NCBI GenBank assembly: GCA_002483285.1
Contig: DLHP01000011.1
Coordinates: 67,092 to 116,417 of the forward strand
Reading direction: 5' to 3'
Origin: Flavobacterium sp. UBA7665
GTDB lineage: Bacteria > Bacteroidota > Bacteroidia > Flavobacteriales > Flavobacteriaceae
Length of the DNA: 49,326 nt
Translations under genes and position numbers: made by a program
Shown: positions 1 through 9,100 of the stretch, one piece after another
Layout: every line of letters starts with the position of its first letter
How positions within the stretch are numbered: the stretch's first letter is position 1
The notes under the pieces: generated by a model
Database searches by the model: none
What the model was told of the DNA's origin: nothing
The model's input: the letters and a program-made list of their open reading frames with translations, nothing else

Positions 1-24
1 CTGAGTGCCTGAGTGCCTGAGTGC
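1..24. repeat. 8-bp tandem repeat at window edge
   Basis: The unit CTGAGTGC occurs three times head to tail and probably continues beyond the window start. It lies just outside the infB terminator. Related words in the opposite sense (GGCACT twice) occur at about 94-106. No coding function is seen. Confidence 0.8.
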
Positions 25-41
25 AAAAATAGCTACAAAGC

Positions 42-71
42 AAAAAAGCGTCCAAATTGGACGCTTTTTTT
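42..71 (-). terminator. Intrinsic terminator of the rimP-nusA-infB operon
   Basis: A 14-bp perfect stem (AAAAAAGCGTCCAA paired with TTGGACGCTTTTTT, one unpaired base) lies about 50 bases past the infB stop codon. On the minus strand it is followed by a T run. It is A/T-flanked on both sides, so it could also stop plus-strand transcription. Confidence 0.88.
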
Positions 72-121
72 ATTCACAATCAGAGAAAAATCAGGCACTA
101 AGGCACTACTTCTCTCGGGTA

Positions 122-2911
122 TTATTTCAACTTTTTCTTCACTGCAACTTCCTGGAACGCTTCGATCAAATCAAGTTGTTCAATATCGTTGTAACCTTTG
201 ATTTGGATACCGCAATCGTAACCTTTGGAAACTTCCTTGACATCGTCCTTAAATCGCTTCAGGGCCGTCAATTCGCCGGTGAATACCACCACGCCTTCGC
301 GGATGACACGGATTCTTGAGTTCCTAAAGATTTTTCCGTCGGTGACCATACATCCTGCAATCGATCCCACTTTTGAAATCTTGAAGATTTCGCGGATTTC
401 GGCCGTTCCTGTGATTTCTTCCTTCATTTCCGGAGAAAGCATACCTTCCATCGCGTCTTTCAAATCGTCGATCGCGTCGTAGATAATGGAGTAATTACGG
501 ATATCGATTTCTTCCTTATCGGCCAACTGTCTTGCGTTTCCGGCAGGACGTACGTTAAACCCGATGATAATTGCGTCTGATGCCGAAGCCAACATTACGT
601 CGGTTTCTGTAATCGCACCTACGCCTTTGTGGATGATATTGATTTGAATTTCCTCGGTAGACAATTTAGAGAACGAGTCGGATAACGCTTCTACAGAACC
701 GTCCACGTCTCCTTTGAGGATGATGTTGAGTTCCTTGAACTGACCGAGCGCGATACGACGTCCAATCTCGGCCAATGTGATGTGGCGTTGGGTACGAACC
801 GATTGCTCGCGCATCAATTGGGTACGTTTGGCCGCAATGGCTTTGGCTTCCCTTTCGTCTTCGAACACGTTGAATTTGTCACCTGCAGTCGCTGCGCCAT
901 CGAGTCCTAAAACTGATACCGGTGTCGATGGTCCGGCAATTGTAACCACATGGCCGCGCTCATCGTGCATCGCCTTGATTTTTCCGTGGTGTTTTCCGGC
1001 AAGCATATAATCGCCTACCTTAAGGGTTCCGTTTTGTACGAGAATCGTCGATACATAACCTTTTCCTTTATCTAAAAATGCCTCTACTACAGTTCCCGAA
1101 GCGGTCTTGTTTGGATTGGCTTTCAAGTCTAATAATTCGGCTTCGAGCAACACTTTTTCAAGCAATTCCTTGACACCGGTTCCTGCTTTGGCAGAAATAT
1201 CATGCGATTGGATTTTTCCACCCCAATCTTCAACCAGCAAGTTCATACCGGCAAGCCTTTCCTTGATTTTCTCAACGTTGGCGTTGGGTTTATCGATCTT
1301 GTTGATGGCAAAAATGATTGGCACATTGGCTGCCTGTGCATGGCTGATGGCCTCTTTTGTTTGCGGCATGATGTCGTCGTCGGCAGCGATCACGATGATG
1401 GCGATATCGGTCACCTGAGCACCACGGGCACGCATCGCCGTAAAGGCTTCGTGACCTGGTGTATCGAGGAACGCGATTTTCTGGCCATTGTCCAAAGTCA
1501 CTCCGTATGCACCGATGTGCTGGGTGATTCCACCCGATTCGCCGGCGATTACATTTTCCTTACGGATGTAATCCAGAAGCGAGGTTTTACCGTGATCGAC
1601 GTGACCCATTACGGTAACGATTGGCGCACGGGTAACCAAATCTTCTTCGCGGTCTTCTTCGATGACCATGTTGTCTTCAAGGTCGGTGGTGATGAATTCT
1701 ACTTCATAACCAAATTCGTCGGCCACGATAGTTAAGGTTTCGGCGTCGAGACGTTGGTTCATGGTTACCATGATTCCGAGTGACATACAAGTTCCAATGA
1801 CTTTGGTAATCGGCACATCCATCATGATGGCAATTTCACCAACGGTAACAAACTCGGTTACTTTGATGGTCCTGCTTCCTTCTTCGATCGACCTTTGCTC
1901 GTCATCCGACTTCTGGCGGTGCGTATCTCTCTTATCACGACGGTATTTTGCCGCTTTGGATTTCCCACCTTTACCCTGCAATTTCTCGAGAGTTTCACGG
2001 ATTTGGTTTTTCACCTCTTCCTCAGTAGGCTCTACTTTAGCAACAATCGCAGGTCGGTTTCCTTTGACAAATCCCGGACGTGGCGCTCCTGGTTTAGCAC
2101 CTGGGCCACCTGGCTTATTGCCTTGATATCCGCCTGTCGATCCAACCGGACGGTTTTCACCCGGTTTGGTAGGAATGCGCTTGCGCTTGTTTTTATTGGC
2201 CGCGTTGTTGGCTGCCGCAGCACTGGTTCCTGCGGCGGCTTTCGGGTCTTCTTTTTTCTTTTTTGGCTTGTCAAACTGCGACAAGTCTATGGTTTGTCCG
2301 GTTAAGGTCGCGCCTGATAATTTTTGATACTGTGTTGTAAATTCGTCTGGCGTCTGCTCTTCGGCCGCTGGCGTGGCGGCTGGTTTAGCTGCGCCGGTTT
2401 CGGCTGTGCCTTGCGTTGGTGCCGCAACAACCGGTGCTTCTGGTTTGGCCTCTGCTGGTTCTGCTTTCGCGCGGTTGGCCGCAAGAACTTCTGCAGGTTT
2501 AGCTGCGCTCAGTTCGGCTGCGCCTCGGGTTGGCTCGGCAGGTCTCGCCGGATTCAAATCAATCGTCCCAACCTGTTTAGGTCCTGTAACCGTAGCTTTG
2601 GCTTTGATTACTTCGAGCCTTTGACGCTCTTCATCGAGTTTGCGTTTGTCTTCGATTTCCTTTTCGCGTTCAATACGCAGCGCTTCTTTTTCCTTGCGCT
2701 TTTCCTCGCCCACTTCTTTAGAAGCTTCTTTATTCCCCTTGTCGCCGGCAAATTGGCTTTGCAGGATGCTATATTCCTTGTCAGAGATCTTCGCGTTCGG
2801 ATTGGACTCAATGGCAATGCCCTTGTCCTTGAGGTAATCGACGGCGCGATCCAATGAAATATTGAATTCCCTTAAAACCTTGTTTATTCTTATTATTCTT
2901 TCTTCAGACAT
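122..2911 (-). CDS. infB: Translation initiation factor IF-2
   Basis: GTPase that places initiator fMet-tRNA on the 30S subunit and promotes 50S joining; cytoplasmic. The 929-residue protein has an IF2 N-terminal helical domain (about 1-55), a long charged and Ala/Pro-rich linker (about 60-345), a second IF2_N-like domain (about 350-405), then the G domain: GHVDHGKT at 436-443 (G1), DTPGH at 483-487 (G3) and NKID at 537-540 (G4). The C-terminal beta-barrel and C2 domains are complete. It is the last gene of rimP-nusA-infB, 54 bases after nusA. Length and linker are usual for Bacteroidota IF-2. The start is the ATG giving MSEERIIRINKV. Confidence 0.98.
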   Translation of the reverse strand: MSEERIIRINKVLREFNISLDRAVDYLKDKGIAIESNPNAKISDKEYSILQSQFAGDKGNKEASKEVGEEKRKEKEALRIEREKEIEDKRKLDEERQRLEVIKAKATVTGPKQVGTIDLNPARPAEPTRGAAELSAAKPAEVLAANRAKAEPAEAKPEAPVVAAPTQGTAETGAAKPAATPAAEEQTPDEFTTQYQKLSGATLTGQTIDLSQFDKPKKKKEDPKAAAGTSAAAANNAANKNKRKRIPTKPGENRPVGSTGGYQGNKPGGPGAKPGAPRPGFVKGNRPAIVAKVEPTEEEVKNQIRETLEKLQGKGGKSKAAKYRRDKRDTHRQKSDDEQRSIEEGSRTIKVTEFVTVGEIAIMMDVPITKVIGTCMSLGIMVTMNQRLDAETLTIVADEFGYEVEFITTDLEDNMVIEEDREEDLVTRAPIVTVMGHVDHGKTSLLDYIRKENVIAGESGGITQHIGAYGVTLDNGQKIAFLDTPGHEAFTAMRARGAQVTDIAIIVIAADDDIMPQTKEAISHAQAANVPIIFAINKIDKPNANVEKIKERLAGMNLLVEDWGGKIQSHDISAKAGTGVKELLEKVLLEAELLDLKANPNKTASGTVVEAFLDKGKGYVSTILVQNGTLKVGDYMLAGKHHGKIKAMHDERGHVVTIAGPSTPVSVLGLDGAATAGDKFNVFEDEREAKAIAAKRTQLMREQSVRTQRHITLAEIGRRIALGQFKELNIILKGDVDGSVEALSDSFSKLSTEEIQINIIHKGVGAITETDVMLASASDAIIIGFNVRPAGNARQLADKEEIDIRNYSIIYDAIDDLKDAMEGMLSPEMKEEITGTAEIREIFKISKVGSIAGCMVTDGKIFRNSRIRVIREGVVVFTGELTALKRFKDDVKEVSKGYDCGIQIKGYNDIEQLDLIEAFQEVAVKKKLK

Positions 2912-2965
2912 AAAATCTTTTTGTTGTTACTAGAGTCGTGTTGTTGTATGTTGTGGTAAAGATAG

Positions 2966-4210
2966 TTAGCTGTTGAATTCTTCTTTTAAAATGCGCATTA
3001 CATCGAGGATGGTCTCTTCTTCAAGATCGGTTCTTCGTACCAAATCGTTCACATCTTGTTTGAGGATGCTTCGGGCGGTGTCCAATCCTATTTTAGCGAA
3101 CTCATCGATTACCCATCCATCGATTTCGTCCGAAAATTCTGTTAATTCTACATCATCTTCCTCTTCTGCAATGTTGCCTTCGCGGATGACGTCGAGTTCA
3201 TACCCGGTTAACAATCCGGCGAGTTTGATGTTGTGTCCGCCACGTCCGATGGCTTTAGAAACTTCTTCTAATTTCAAGAAAACTTCGGCTCTTTTGGTTT
3301 CTTCGTTGATCTTGATCGAAGACACTTTAGCAGGACTCAGCGCTCTGGTGATGTACAACTGGTTGTTGGTCGTGTAATTGATTACATCGATATTTTCGTT
3401 GCCCAACTCACGAACGATACCGTGGATACGCGAGCCTTTCATCCCAACGCAGGCACCAACAGGATCAATACGATCGTCGTAAGAATCTACGGCTACTTTG
3501 GCTTTTTCTCCCGGAATACGCACTACGTTTTTCACCATAATCAATCCGTCGAAAACTTCCGGGATTTCCTGCTCGAATAATTTTTCGAGGAATTTCTCTG
3601 ATGTCCTTGACATGATAATCTGTGGCTTATTGCCTTTTAGCTCAACGTTTTCAATGATTCCGCGGACGTTATCGCCTTTGCGGAAGAAGTCTGACGGGAT
3701 TTGTTTTTCTTTTGGAAGCACAATCTCGTTGCCTTCGTCATCTACCAAAATTACAACTCTTGGTCGAACATGGTGCACTTCTGCGGTATAAATTTCACCA
3801 ATCAGGTCTTTGAACTGCTTGTACAGGTTGGTATTGTCGTGCTCGTGGATTTTAGAAATCAGGTTCTGGCGCAAGGCCAAAATCGCCCTTCTTCCCAAAT
3901 CGATGAGTTTTACTTCTTCTGAAACTTCTTCGCCAATTTCAAAATCGGGCTCGATTTTCCTGGCTTCGGTTAGCGTGATTTCTTCATTCTCGAGATCGAG
4001 GTCGTCATCAGCTACAATGACGCGTCTTCTCCAGATTTCCATATCACCTTTGTCTGGATTGATGATGATGTCAAAATTATCATCCGATCCGAATTTTTTC
4101 TTCAATGCATTTCTAAATACATCCTCCAAAATCGCCATAAGCGTTACCCGATCAATGAGTTTATCGTCTTTAAACTCTGAAAATGATTCGATTAATGCCA
4201 AATTTTCCAT
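2966..4210 (-). CDS. nusA: Transcription termination/antitermination factor NusA
   Basis: RNA polymerase-binding elongation factor that modulates pausing, intrinsic termination and antitermination. The 414-residue protein has the N-terminal polymerase-binding domain (about 1-130), an S1 domain (about 135-200) and two KH domains, recognised by GACVGMKGSRI and AIGRGGHNIKLA. It stops after a short acidic region, so it lacks the extra C-terminal acidic repeats of E. coli NusA (495 residues), as is normal for Bacteroidota. It sits 13 bases downstream of rimP. Because NusA acts at hairpins of the kind found ahead of rimP, self-control of this operon is plausible. Confidence 0.97.
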   Translation of the reverse strand: MENLALIESFSEFKDDKLIDRVTLMAILEDVFRNALKKKFGSDDNFDIIINPDKGDMEIWRRRVIVADDDLDLENEEITLTEARKIEPDFEIGEEVSEEVKLIDLGRRAILALRQNLISKIHEHDNTNLYKQFKDLIGEIYTAEVHHVRPRVVILVDDEGNEIVLPKEKQIPSDFFRKGDNVRGIIENVELKGNKPQIIMSRTSEKFLEKLFEQEIPEVFDGLIMVKNVVRIPGEKAKVAVDSYDDRIDPVGACVGMKGSRIHGIVRELGNENIDVINYTTNNQLYITRALSPAKVSSIKINEETKRAEVFLKLEEVSKAIGRGGHNIKLAGLLTGYELDVIREGNIAEEEDDVELTEFSDEIDGWVIDEFAKIGLDTARSILKQDVNDLVRRTDLEEETILDVMRILKEEFNS

Positions 4211-4223
4211 GTCAACTCTCTAT

Positions 4224-4688
4224 TTAAAATGTTACTGTAACAATTGCTTCTTTTATGTCTGAATACGGTAGTTCCAATGTTTTTTGTACCGTCTCTTTTC
4301 CTTTTCCGATTTTTTTGGGCTCACGTGCTTCCCAGGCGAGTGTAATTGACTCGTCGGTGGCGGTTGTAAGTTGGGCTTCGATGGTTTCGGTGGCCGTTTT
4401 TACAATTAGCGTACGCCCGATATTCTTCTTGTATTGCCGGGTTTGCTTGAGCGGCGAACCCACTGAAAACGAAGCGACTTCTAGTGAAAAATCTTGTTCT
4501 TCGCGATCTAGGTTGTGTTCAATGGCTCGGCTGATATCAATACAATCCTGCAACGACACGCCGTTGTCGCCGTCTAAAGTTACGATAATTTTGAATGCAT
4601 CGGTAATGGTTAGGTCAATTAGGAAAACCGATGGCTTTTCTTTTAATCCTTCGCTGAGCAATTCGCTTACCTTTTCTTTAAATGTCAT
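4224..4688 (-). CDS. rimP: Ribosome maturation factor RimP
   Basis: Factor needed for maturation of the 30S subunit; cytoplasmic. The 154-residue protein matches the family in length. The N-terminal domain carries the typical DNGVSLQDCIDISRAIE stretch, followed by a small beta-barrel domain that ends in the DIKEAIVTVTF strand. It is the first gene of the conserved rimP-nusA-infB block. The ATG lies 10 bases after a terminator-like hairpin with a T run and about 57 bases from the predicted transcription start. A short out-of-frame reading frame overlaps its first codons. Confidence 0.96.
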   Translation of the reverse strand: MTFKEKVSELLSEGLKEKPSVFLIDLTITDAFKIIVTLDGDNGVSLQDCIDISRAIEHNLDREEQDFSLEVASFSVGSPLKQTRQYKKNIGRTLIVKTATETIEAQLTTATDESITLAWEAREPKKIGKGKETVQKTLELPYSDIKEAIVTVTF

Positions 4689-4725
4689 ATTGTGTATAAA
4701 AAGAGGGAAGCATTGCTTCCCTCAT
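4678..4725 (-). other. Possible 15-codon upstream ORF in the rimP leader
   Basis: An ATG at 4725-4723 opens a frame encoding MREAMLPSFYTQYDI and stops at 4680-4678, inside rimP but out of its frame. The ORF runs through the whole leader hairpin. If translated it would melt that hairpin and place ribosomes at the rimP start. No ribosome-binding site is visible (normal for this phylum), so translation is only an inference. Confidence 0.25.
4698..4723 (-). terminator. Terminator-like attenuator hairpin in the rimP leader
   Basis: On the minus strand GAGGGAAGC and GCTTCCCTC form a 9-bp perfect stem with an AAT loop, followed at once by TTTTT. It lies between the predicted promoter (4752-4779) and the rimP ATG, with no gene upstream on this strand, so it can only act on the operon itself. 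On the plus strand no T run follows. It would suit attenuation of rimP-nusA-infB. Confidence 0.6.
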
Positions 4726-4751
4726 TATCTAACGGTGTATAAATAACGGCG

Positions 4752-4779
4752 CAAATATAGTGTTTTTTTTGTAATTCAA
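4752..4779 (-). promoter_or_regulatory. Promoter of rimP-nusA-infB
   Basis: On the minus strand a TTG (4779-4777) is separated by 17 bases from TATATTTG (4759-4752), which fits the Bacteroidota TTG / TAnnTTTG consensus. It predicts a start near 4745 and a leader of about 57 bases. Confidence 0.75.
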
Positions 4780-4785
4780 AAATGA

Positions 4786-4815
4786 TTGGAGATGTAAAAA
4801 AAAATAGTACCTTTA
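4786..4815 (+). promoter_or_regulatory. Probable promoter of the UspA-family gene
   Basis: TTG at 4786-4788, a 19-base spacer and TACCTTTA at 4808-4815. The second box differs from TAnnTTTG only in its last base. It diverges from the rimP promoter in the same intergenic space and lies 50 bases before the ATG. Confidence 0.5.
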
Positions 4816-4864
4816 TTGTATCATTTTAACCCTAATATTTATACAATTTCTTACACTTCTTATT

Positions 4865-5689
4865 ATGAAAAGAATTTTAGTTCCTACAGACTTTTCCAAA
4901 CATGCCGAATACGCACTCAAAGTAGCCGCACAAATCGCCCGGGAAAATGACAGCGAAATCATTTTGCTTCACATGCTCGAATTGCCACACCAGGCTGGAG
5001 ATGCAATAGGTAGCGGACACCAAATTCCAGAAATTATGTTTTACAAAGACCAGGCAATCAGAAACCTGGAAGATTTAATGGATGTGGATTATTTGAGTGG
5101 ACTCAATGTTTCTGAAATTATCCAGTTTGAAAAAGCTTTTGAAGGAATTCTAGCCGTAAGCAAAAAAAACAATATTGATTTGGTTGTAATGGGCTCTCAC
5201 GGAACCAGCGGATTCCAGGAAATGCTCATCGGATCTAACACTGAAAAAGTTGTTCGCTTTTCTGAAGCTCCGGTTTTGGTGATCAAAAATGAAAACAGCA
5301 ATTTTAAAGCGGCCAATTTTGTATTCGCTTCTGATTTTTCTAACGAAATCAAAAAGCCTTTTAGACAATTGCTCGAATTTGCAAAGGCATTCAAAGCCGA
5401 TTTAAGCCTAGTAATGATCAACACACCCAATAGCTTTAAACCAACCCATGTTGCAGAAAAAATCATGTCTGACTTTATGAAAGAGTTTGATTATCCTAAC
5501 CACACTTTACACATTTACAACGATGTGAACATCGAGAAAGGCGTACTCAACTTCGCCAATAGTGTATCTGCCGATTTGATTGGTATGTGCACCCACGGAA
5601 GAACCGGCTTCTCGCACTTCTTCAACGGAAGCATCAGCGAAGACCTCGTAAATCATGCGGTAAGACCGGTGATTACTTTTAAGATCTAG
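4865..5689 (+). CDS. Tandem-domain universal stress protein (UspA family)
   Basis: Cytoplasmic nucleotide-binding stress protein of unknown exact role. The 274 residues hold two Usp domains in tandem. The first starts MKRILVPTDFSKHAEYALK and ends with the ATP-binding pattern GSHGTSGFQEMLIGSNTEKV. The second (about 148-274) ends with THGRTGFSHFFNGSISEDLV, a near match to the same loop. Tandem UspA proteins of this length are common in Flavobacteria. It is monocistronic, with its own probable promoter and a strong hairpin just after the stop. The direct effector cannot be read from sequence. Confidence 0.92.
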   Translation: MKRILVPTDFSKHAEYALKVAAQIARENDSEIILLHMLELPHQAGDAIGSGHQIPEIMFYKDQAIRNLEDLMDVDYLSGLNVSEIIQFEKAFEGILAVSKKNNIDLVVMGSHGTSGFQEMLIGSNTEKVVRFSEAPVLVIKNENSNFKAANFVFASDFSNEIKKPFRQLLEFAKAFKADLSLVMINTPNSFKPTHVAEKIMSDFMKEFDYPNHTLHIYNDVNIEKGVLNFANSVSADLIGMCTHGRTGFSHFFNGSISEDLVNHAVRPVITFKI

Positions 5690-5709
5690 GTTTCCCTCAT
5701 AGAGATTCA

Positions 5710-5749
5710 AAAATCCCAAACTCCAATTAAACCTGGAATTTGGGATTTT
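5710..5749. terminator. Bidirectional terminator between usp and tRNA-Gln
   Basis: AAAATCCCAAA (5710-5720) pairs with TTTGGGATTTT (5739-5749), with further partial pairing inside the loop. The A/T flanks suit termination of the plus-strand usp gene and of read-through from the minus-strand tRNA. It resembles hairpins at 26001 and 47848. Confidence 0.75.
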
Positions 5750-5775
5750 CTTATTGGAACCACTAGCAATACGCG

Positions 5776-5813
5776 TTAAAATAATAATCCCCGACCATTG
5801 CTGATCGGGGATT
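5776..5813 (-). terminator. Terminator of tRNA-Gln
   Basis: AATCCCCGA (5786-5794) and TCGGGGATT (5805-5813) form a 9-bp stem a few bases after the tRNA 3' end. On the minus strand ATTATTTTAA follows. Confidence 0.8.
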
Positions 5814-5817
5814 GAAG

Positions 5818-5888
5818 TTGGCCCACTAGGACTCGAACCTAGAAAGACGGCACCAAAAACCGTAGTGTTACCATTACACCATGGGCCA
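5818..5888 (-). tRNA. tRNA-Gln (anticodon TTG)
   Basis: The minus strand folds as a cloverleaf: acceptor TGGCCCA/TGGGCCA with discriminator A, D arm with GGTAAC, anticodon stem ACGGT/GCCGT around loop TTTTGGT (anticodon TTG, reading CAA/CAG), and T arm containing GGTTCGAGTCC. CCA is not encoded, so it must be added after transcription. It has its own promoter and terminator. Confidence 0.97.
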
Positions 5889-5911
5889 ATTCCGTTGCTG
5901 TTAAGCGAGTG

Positions 5912-5941
5912 CAAATTTAAAACAAATTTTATTTTCAGCAA
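5912..5941 (-). promoter_or_regulatory. Promoter of tRNA-Gln
   Basis: On the minus strand TTG (5941-5939), a 19-base spacer and TAAATTTG (5919-5912), a perfect TAnnTTTG box, end 23 bases before the mature tRNA 5' end. Confidence 0.75.
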
Positions 5942-6120
5942 GTATTTCCTATTTTTTCTTCAAAATAATTTTAGTGTAACATGTTTGTCGTCGTAAAGTC
6001 TTTTGCAGCAGGAATCAAAAAGCCTGAGTACTAAACATTAGTATAGAATTTTTGTTAATGCTTATAGGGTTCCGCAAAAAAATAGTTTCTTTGTATCACA
6101 AAAAAATATCCTGAATCCGT

Positions 6121-9100
6121 ATGATGACATTTAATTTCAATAAATGGAATACAATTGCCGGCTGGACTGCTTTTGCCGTCGCTTTGGTTACCTATACGCT
6201 CACCGTCGAACCCACCATGAGTTTCTGGGATTGCGGCGAGTACATTGCCACAGCCGCCAAACTAGAAGTGGGCCATCCGCCAGGAGCGCCACTATTCCAG
6301 ATGATAGGAGCGTTTTTCGCAATGTTTGCCACAGACAAAACCCAAGTGGCATTGATGGTCAATATGATGTCTGTTTTTTCGAGCGCGTTTACCATCTTGT
6401 TTATGTTCTGGTCCTCCACAATGGTGCTCAAAAAAATAATCTCACGGTTCTCAGATATCAATAACAACAATGCTGTGGTGATCCTGGGTGGTTCTTTTGT
6501 AGGCGCTTTGACTTATACTTTTTCAGACAGTTTTTGGTACAATGCCGTAGAGGCAGAGGTGTACGCTATGGCAACCCTTTTTATCTCACTGATGTTCTGG
6601 CTTGGACTGAAATGGGAAGAAGATATGGACACTTCAAGAGGCAACAAATGGCTCTTGATTATCTGCCTGGTAACCGGGCTTTCATTCGGCGTGCATTTTA
6701 TGGCATTGCTTACCATCCCGTCGATAGGTTTCTTATATTATTTTAAACATTACAAAACCATTACGATCTCTAATTTCATTATTGCCAACGTGGTGGTAGT
6801 AGCCGTACTGCTGTTCATTTTCAAATTGTTATTGCCCTGGACCATGGCGTTCTTTGGGAAAACAGAAATTTTCGCGGTCAATAGCCTCGGGCTTCCATTT
6901 GACTCGGGAACCGTTCTCGCCACCTTGTTAATTGTCGCTTTCTTCTATTTTGGACTGCGTTACACCAGAAAGAACGGACATGTTTTTTACAACACCATCA
7001 TCCTTTGTATCCTTTTCATCTTCATTGGTTTCTCTACCTGGATGATGCTCCCTATCCGTGCCAACGCCAACACACCCATCAATGAGAACAAACCCTCAGA
7101 TGCAGCCGAGGTTCTCGCCTATTACAACCGTGAACAATACGGCGTAAATCCTTTATTTTATGGTCCGCAATACACTGATTCCTTTGTCGGATTGGATGAA
7201 GATACGCCTTACCTCGACAAAGCGCCCAACTACGAAAGGGATTATAAGACCGGCAAATACGTCATCACCAACAACTACAAAAATGCCGAGCAGAACTCTG
7301 ATGACAACCAAAAAGCCATCTTGCCGCGTCTTTGGAGCACCGAACACATCGAAAACTACATCAATTTTACACACGTTCCTGAGTTCAGGATCAAGCCCGA
7401 ATACTCCGAAGAGCAAGAACTCATCGACGTCATTGCCGAATTTAGAAAAGCCTACGCCCAGCAACAAATAGATACTGAAGGCTACATTTCATTCCTCAAA
7501 AGTTACGGTGAATACCTCGTGATTGAAAAACCCACGACCTGGGACAACATCAGCTTCATGTTTGAATACCAGTTTGGTTATATGTACTGGCGTTACCTGA
7601 TGTGGAATTTCACCGGCAGGCAAAATGACATCCAAGGCAAATACGACAACCTCGACGGCAACTGGCTCAGCGGTATTAAGTTCATAGACGAGTCGCATTT
7701 GGGCTCGCAAGACAACCTCCCAGACGATGTCCTGAACAACAAAGGGCGCAATGTGTATTACTTCTTGCCGTTCATCCTCGGTTTGATTGGCCTGTTTTAC
7801 CATGCTAACAAAGACCTCAAGAGTTTCTATGTATTGTTCACGCTGTTCCTGTTTACCGGAATCGCGCTCAAGATTTACCTCAACGAGCGGCCATTCGAGC
7901 CACGTGAACGCGATTATGCGCTTGTAGGTTCCTTTTATGTGTTTGCCATTTGGATTGGTTTTGGTGTCTATGCGATTTACGACACGCTCAAAAACTTCAT
8001 ACAACCAAAAATTGCGGGACCTGCCATCATTGCGGTGAGTTTGCTTGCCGCTCCGGTTTTAATGGCGTCGCAAAACTGGGACGACCATGACCGTTCTAAC
8101 AAATACACCGCAATTTCTATGGCCAAAAGCTATCTGAATTCGTGTGAACCCAACGCCATTTTGTTTACGATCGGTGACAACGACACCTTCCCGCTTTGGT
8201 ACGCCCAAGAGATTGAAGGCGTGCGAACCGACATCAAGATTGTCAACACCAGCCTTTTCATGACCGATTGGTACATCGACCAAATGAAAATGAAGACCTA
8301 TGAGGCCGACGGTGTCCCGATTTCATTCACACACGATCAATATGTGGGTGACAAGCTAGATTACGCCGTTTACACTGCCAAAACCGAAGCGCGGTGGAAC
8401 ATCAAGGATTTGATAGAGTTCATCCGTAGTGACGATCCGCGCACGACCGTAGAAATGCAAAACGGGCAAAAGATCCATTCCTACCTGACCAATAAAGTTC
8501 GTATACCAATTGACAAAAACACAATCATACAAAATAAGGTGGTTGCTCCTAAATATTACGACTCGATTGTGCCGTACATTGACATTGAGATCAAAGGCCC
8601 GGCCTTGTACAAAAACCGATTGATGATGCTCGATGTGCTCGTAAACAACAACTGGAAAAGGCCTATCTATTTCACCGGAGGCAGCTTTGGCGATGATGAT
8701 TATTTGTGGATGAAAGATTATTTGCAGCTTGACGGCATGGTTTACAAACTCGTTCCTATTCGCACAGCAATCCCAAAAGATGGTAGCCCGCTTGATATGG
8801 GCCAGATCGACTCCGAAAAAATGTACAACATTGTCATGAAATGGGATTGGGGCAACGGCGAACTCAGCACCATTTACCACGATCCCGAAACCCGCAAGAA
8901 CAGCATTTCATCGCGTACCAATATGTCACGCCTTATGGAACAGCTCATCAACGAAGGCCAAAAGGAGAAAGCCAAAAAAGTCATTGATTTGGCAATGACC
9001 AAAATGCCGTTGGAGTATTTTGGGTATTATTCGCTACTGGATCCGTTCGCCGGCGGCTATTATGAAGTTGGCGAGAAAGCAAAGGCAAGACAGTTACTTG

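Noticed and set aside
1202..1735. Long open frame on the plus strand inside infB
   Set aside because: It lies fully antisense to the conserved G domain of IF-2 and has no family resemblance; a frame shadow.
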